From the NCBI RefSeq assembly GCF_900110755.1, contig NZ_FOFF01000011.1, positions 62,001 to 126,000 of the forward strand: 64,000 nucleotides of DNA. The letters are read 5' to 3'. Below the pieces are notes generated by a model. The model searched no databases. It was not told where the DNA came from and saw only the letters and a list, made by a program, of their open reading frames with translations. Source of the stretch: Streptomyces sp. yr375 (GTDB lineage: Bacteria > Actinomycetota > Actinomycetes > Streptomycetales > Streptomycetaceae). Position 1 is the stretch's first letter. Each line of letters begins with the position of its first letter. Below, in pieces: positions 61,586 through 64,000 of this stretch. The position numbers and the translations under genes were made by a program.

Positions 61586-61603
61586 AACGTTCACGTGAAC
61601 GTT
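61586..61603. promoter_or_regulatory. 18-bp perfect palindromic operator (LacI type)
   Basis: AACGTTCACGTGAACGTT reads the same on both strands and has the central CG typical of LacI operators. It sits at +1 of the importer promoter, so the adjacent LacI protein would block transcription without sugar. Confidence 0.85.
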
Positions 61604-61713
61604 CACGGCGCTCCGACTCGCCGAAGCCGCCGTCCGATTCGCTGTCATCCCCGAGCCCGGAATCCACTGCTCGACATCGTTGTCCTCGTTGTCCGGAAAG
61701 TGAGCGCGCGCCG

Positions 61714-63021
61714 ATGGAACACCGAACGATCTCCCGCAGACGCCTGCTGGGGGCCTCCCTCGGCGGTGTCGGCGGAGCCCTGCTGGGCCTGTCGGGATGC
61801 GGGGCCGAGGGCGGCTCGGCCTCCGTGGGCACCGACCACCTGAGCCTCTGGTACTGGAAGGGCGCCCTGAGCGAGAAACTGCTCGCCACCGCCGGACGCG
61901 CCGTGCCCGGCGTGCCGGGGCTGAAGGTGAAGGGCTCCCAGATCCCCGACGGCGACATCGACTCGAAGGTGCGCACCAGCCTGGCCGCCCGCGCCTACGT
62001 GCCGGACCTGACGGTCGTCAACTCCGACAACCTCGCCACGTTCTTCCCCGACGAGAACGAGTTCCTCGACCTGCGGACGCTCGGCGCGGGCACCGTCCGC
62101 GACCGGTACCTCGACTGGAAATGGAAGAGCTGCTTCACCCCGTCCGGCCGGATGATCGGCTTCCCCCTCGACGCCGGCCCCACCGCGCTCTACTACCGCG
62201 GGGACCTCTTCGCGCGGGCCGGACTGCCCGACGAACCGCAGGAGGTCGCCAAGGCCGTCTCCACCTGGGAGAAGTACCTCGCCGCCGGGCGGACGCTCCG
62301 CGCGAAGGCACCCGGCAAGCCCTACCTGGTGAGCAACATCGGCAACGTCTTCCAGCAGATCCTGCTCCAGAGCAGCAAGCAGTTCGTGGACGCCGGCAAC
62401 CGCTTCATCGGCGACCAGCCGCACGTCAGACGCGCCTGGGACCTGTCCGTGGAGTTGCTCCGGCAGGGGCTCAGCGCCGGGATCACGGACGGCACGCCCG
62501 ACTTCAACGCGGCCATGAGCGGCGGCCGGGTCACCACGATGACCACCGCGGTGTGGGCGATCAACGGCCTGAAGGAGGCCGCGGCGGAGACGTCCGGCGC
62601 CTGGCGGCTGACCGGAATGCCGGACGGCCCGGCCAACTACGGCGGGTCGTACGTCACCCTGACCCGCTACTGCCGGGACCCGGAGGGCGCCTTCGCCTTC
62701 CTGAAGTGGCTGCTCGGCCCGGAGAACCAGCTCGAGAGCTACCGGGAGATGTCCCTGTTCCCCACCACTCCGGCCGCCTACGCCGACCCAGCGATGCACA
62801 CGCCCGACGCCTTCTTCGGCGGCCAGCGGCCCATCGACGTCTTCGGCCCCGCCGCCCGCAGCGCTCCGGTCGTCTACTTCAGCCCCTACGAGGAGACCGC
62901 CAACACCCCCTTCTTCCAGGAGCTGACCAACGTGGAAATGCTCGGCAAGAACCCCGACAGAGCCTGGCGGGACGCGGTGGACACCGCCACGACCACGCTG
63001 TCCCGGCTGGGGGTGAGCTGA
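61714..63021 (+). CDS. Sugar ABC transporter substrate-binding lipoprotein (second system)
   Basis: A 435-residue binding protein with both a twin-arginine motif (SRRRLLGAS) and a lipobox (GLSGC, Cys about residue 29). The mature fold (HLSLWYWKGALSEKLL, VPDLTVVNSDNL, MIGFPLDAGPTALYYRGDLF, GGRVTTMTTAVWAINGLKEA) fits MalE-like sugar-binding proteins. The sugar cannot be deduced. ATG 61714 gives a good Tat start. It is followed two bases later by the first permease gene. Confidence 0.9.
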   Translation: MEHRTISRRRLLGASLGGVGGALLGLSGCGAEGGSASVGTDHLSLWYWKGALSEKLLATAGRAVPGVPGLKVKGSQIPDGDIDSKVRTSLAARAYVPDLTVVNSDNLATFFPDENEFLDLRTLGAGTVRDRYLDWKWKSCFTPSGRMIGFPLDAGPTALYYRGDLFARAGLPDEPQEVAKAVSTWEKYLAAGRTLRAKAPGKPYLVSNIGNVFQQILLQSSKQFVDAGNRFIGDQPHVRRAWDLSVELLRQGLSAGITDGTPDFNAAMSGGRVTTMTTAVWAINGLKEAAAETSGAWRLTGMPDGPANYGGSYVTLTRYCRDPEGAFAFLKWLLGPENQLESYREMSLFPTTPAAYADPAMHTPDAFFGGQRPIDVFGPAARSAPVVYFSPYEETANTPFFQELTNVEMLGKNPDRAWRDAVDTATTTLSRLGVS

Positions 63022-63022
63022 C

Positions 63023-64000
63023 ATGGCCACCGTCGCGGGAGCGGCCCGGGTCCCGGCGACCGACCGGGGCGAGAGCGAGAGCGAGGGGGCGAGCGGCGGC
63101 GGGCGGGCGTACGCGGACGGCCCGCGCGGCCGGTGGCGCCGGCATCTCCCGCCGTACCTCGCCATCTCCCCGTTCTACGTGCTGTTCGCCGTCTTCGGCG
63201 CCTTCCCGGTGGTCTTCTCCCTCTATCTGTCCTTCCAGGACTGGGACGGCATCGGCGACATGCGCTTCGTCGGCCTCCGGCAGTACGGCTGGCTGGTCGA
63301 GGACTCGGTGTTCTGGCACTCGGTGCTCAACACCTTCGAGATCTGGTTCCTGTCCACCGTGCCGATGCTGTTCCTGGCCCTGGTGATCGCGTTCCTGCTG
63401 CACTCCCAGGTCCGGTTCACCGGCGCGTACCGGGTCGCGTACTTCGTCCCCAACGTCACCTCGATGGTCGCCATGACCATCGTCTTCGGCTCGGTCTTCG
63501 CCCAGAGCGGGCTGGCCAACTCGGCGCTGCGGGCGCTCGGACTGGACGGCGTCGGCTGGCTGTCCTCCGAGTGGGGCATCAAGTCGGCCCTGTCCATCAT
63601 GATCATCTGGCGGTGGGTCGGCTACAACGCCCTGATCTTCCTGGCGGGCCTCCAGGCCATCCCCACCGAGCACTTCGAGGCCGCCCGCGTCGACGGCGCG
63701 AACAGCGTGCAGACCCTCTTCCGGGTCGTGGTGCCGCAACTGCGGCCGGTGATCCTGTTCGCCGCCGTCACCTCCACCATCAACGGCCTGCAGATCTTCA
63801 CCGAGTCCCAGGTCCTCTTCCAGTCCACCGACGTCGGCACCACGGGCGGACCCGGCCAGGAAGGCATGACCGTCGTGCTCTATCTCTGGCAGAAGGCGTT
63901 CAGGGAGCACCAGTTCGGCTACGGGGCCGCGATGGGCTGGCTCCTCTTCGCGATCATCGCGGTCTTCACCATCGTCAACTGGCGGCTGGTCTCCGGCTCC
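63023..64000 (+). CDS. Sugar ABC transporter permease (MalF type), cut by window end
   Basis: 326 codons are visible and the frame is open at the right edge. A disordered Glu/Ser/Gly-rich N-terminus (about 40 residues) precedes membrane helices (ISPFYVLFAVFGAFPVVFSLYL and further). The EAA loop EAARVDGANSVQTLFRVVVP is near residue 228. With the preceding binding protein it should import a sugar; a second permease is expected beyond the window. Confidence 0.9.
   Translation, partial: MATVAGAARVPATDRGESESEGASGGGRAYADGPRGRWRRHLPPYLAISPFYVLFAVFGAFPVVFSLYLSFQDWDGIGDMRFVGLRQYGWLVEDSVFWHSVLNTFEIWFLSTVPMLFLALVIAFLLHSQVRFTGAYRVAYFVPNVTSMVAMTIVFGSVFAQSGLANSALRALGLDGVGWLSSEWGIKSALSIMIIWRWVGYNALIFLAGLQAIPTEHFEAARVDGANSVQTLFRVVVPQLRPVILFAAVTSTINGLQIFTESQVLFQSTDVGTTGGPGQEGMTVVLYLWQKAFREHQFGYGAAMGWLLFAIIAVFTIVNWRLVSGS

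Noticed and set aside
1..64000. tRNA, rRNA or CRISPR features
   Set aside because: No cloverleaf-like stretch with GGTTCGAATCC arms, no rRNA core sequence and no regular repeat-spacer array was noticed.

Overview
The window is a very GC-rich, gene-dense actinobacterial chromosome segment, almost certainly from Streptomyces. The evidence is strong third-position G/C bias, many GTG starts, GTGA/ATGA stop-start overlaps, Tat and lipobox signal peptides on secreted proteins, two LacI-controlled sugar ABC importers without their own ATPase, a DUF574 methyltransferase, and a butenolide/gamma-butyrolactone-type signalling locus. No rRNA, tRNA, CRISPR array or insertion sequence was recognised.

Layout. 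0-8.7 kb: end of a class A beta-lactamase; an OhrR-like MarR regulator divergent from an alpha/beta esterase; an IclR regulator; a membrane SpoIIE-type phosphatase; two coupled secreted proteins; a lone substrate-binding lipoprotein; a second MarR regulator. 8.6-22.3 kb: a coherent carbohydrate locus. A secreted GH43 with ricin lectin, a large secreted (alpha/alpha)6-type hydrolase with two discoidin domains and a LacI repressor lie on the minus strand. A lipoprotein sugar-binding protein, two permeases and two DUF1680 (GH127/GH146-like) beta-L-arabinofuranosidases lie divergently. It looks built for plant arabinose-rich glycans. 22.5-23.3 kb: a decayed FAD/NAD oxidoreductase.

24.3-29.5 kb: acyl-CoA oxidase - TetR-type receptor - P450 - second TetR-type receptor, the arrangement of the avenolide (butenolide hormone) genes aco-avaR1-cyp17-avaR2. 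Three autoregulatory-element (ARE)-like sites lie in front of its genes. Next come a BlaI regulator with a broken M56 protease partner, a kinase-like protein, an MFS exporter, and a scarred stretch (34.1-37.2 kb) of truncated genes. 37.4-45.7 kb: a MOSC protein, a LuxR-type ATPase regulator, a DUF2236 protein, and a TetR / cupin - hydrolase - DHA2 exporter unit with palindromic operators.

45.8-54.8 kb: a transmembrane Ser/Thr kinase, a minus-strand group of three genes (one 43 aa long), and a plus-strand, tightly coupled three-gene operon of two unrecognised proteins and a TPR-CHAT (caspase-like) protease. This operon is the best candidate for an undescribed conflict or signalling system. 54.9-58.5 kb: two small secreted/membrane proteins, a cysteine-synthase-like PLP enzyme and an MFS transporter. 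58.5-60.3 kb: a lower-GC stretch with a secreted protein resembling aerolysin/ETX-type pore formers. 60.4-64 kb: a second LacI - substrate-binding protein - permease sugar system, cut by the window end, with an 18-bp perfect palindromic operator just after a consensus-like promoter.
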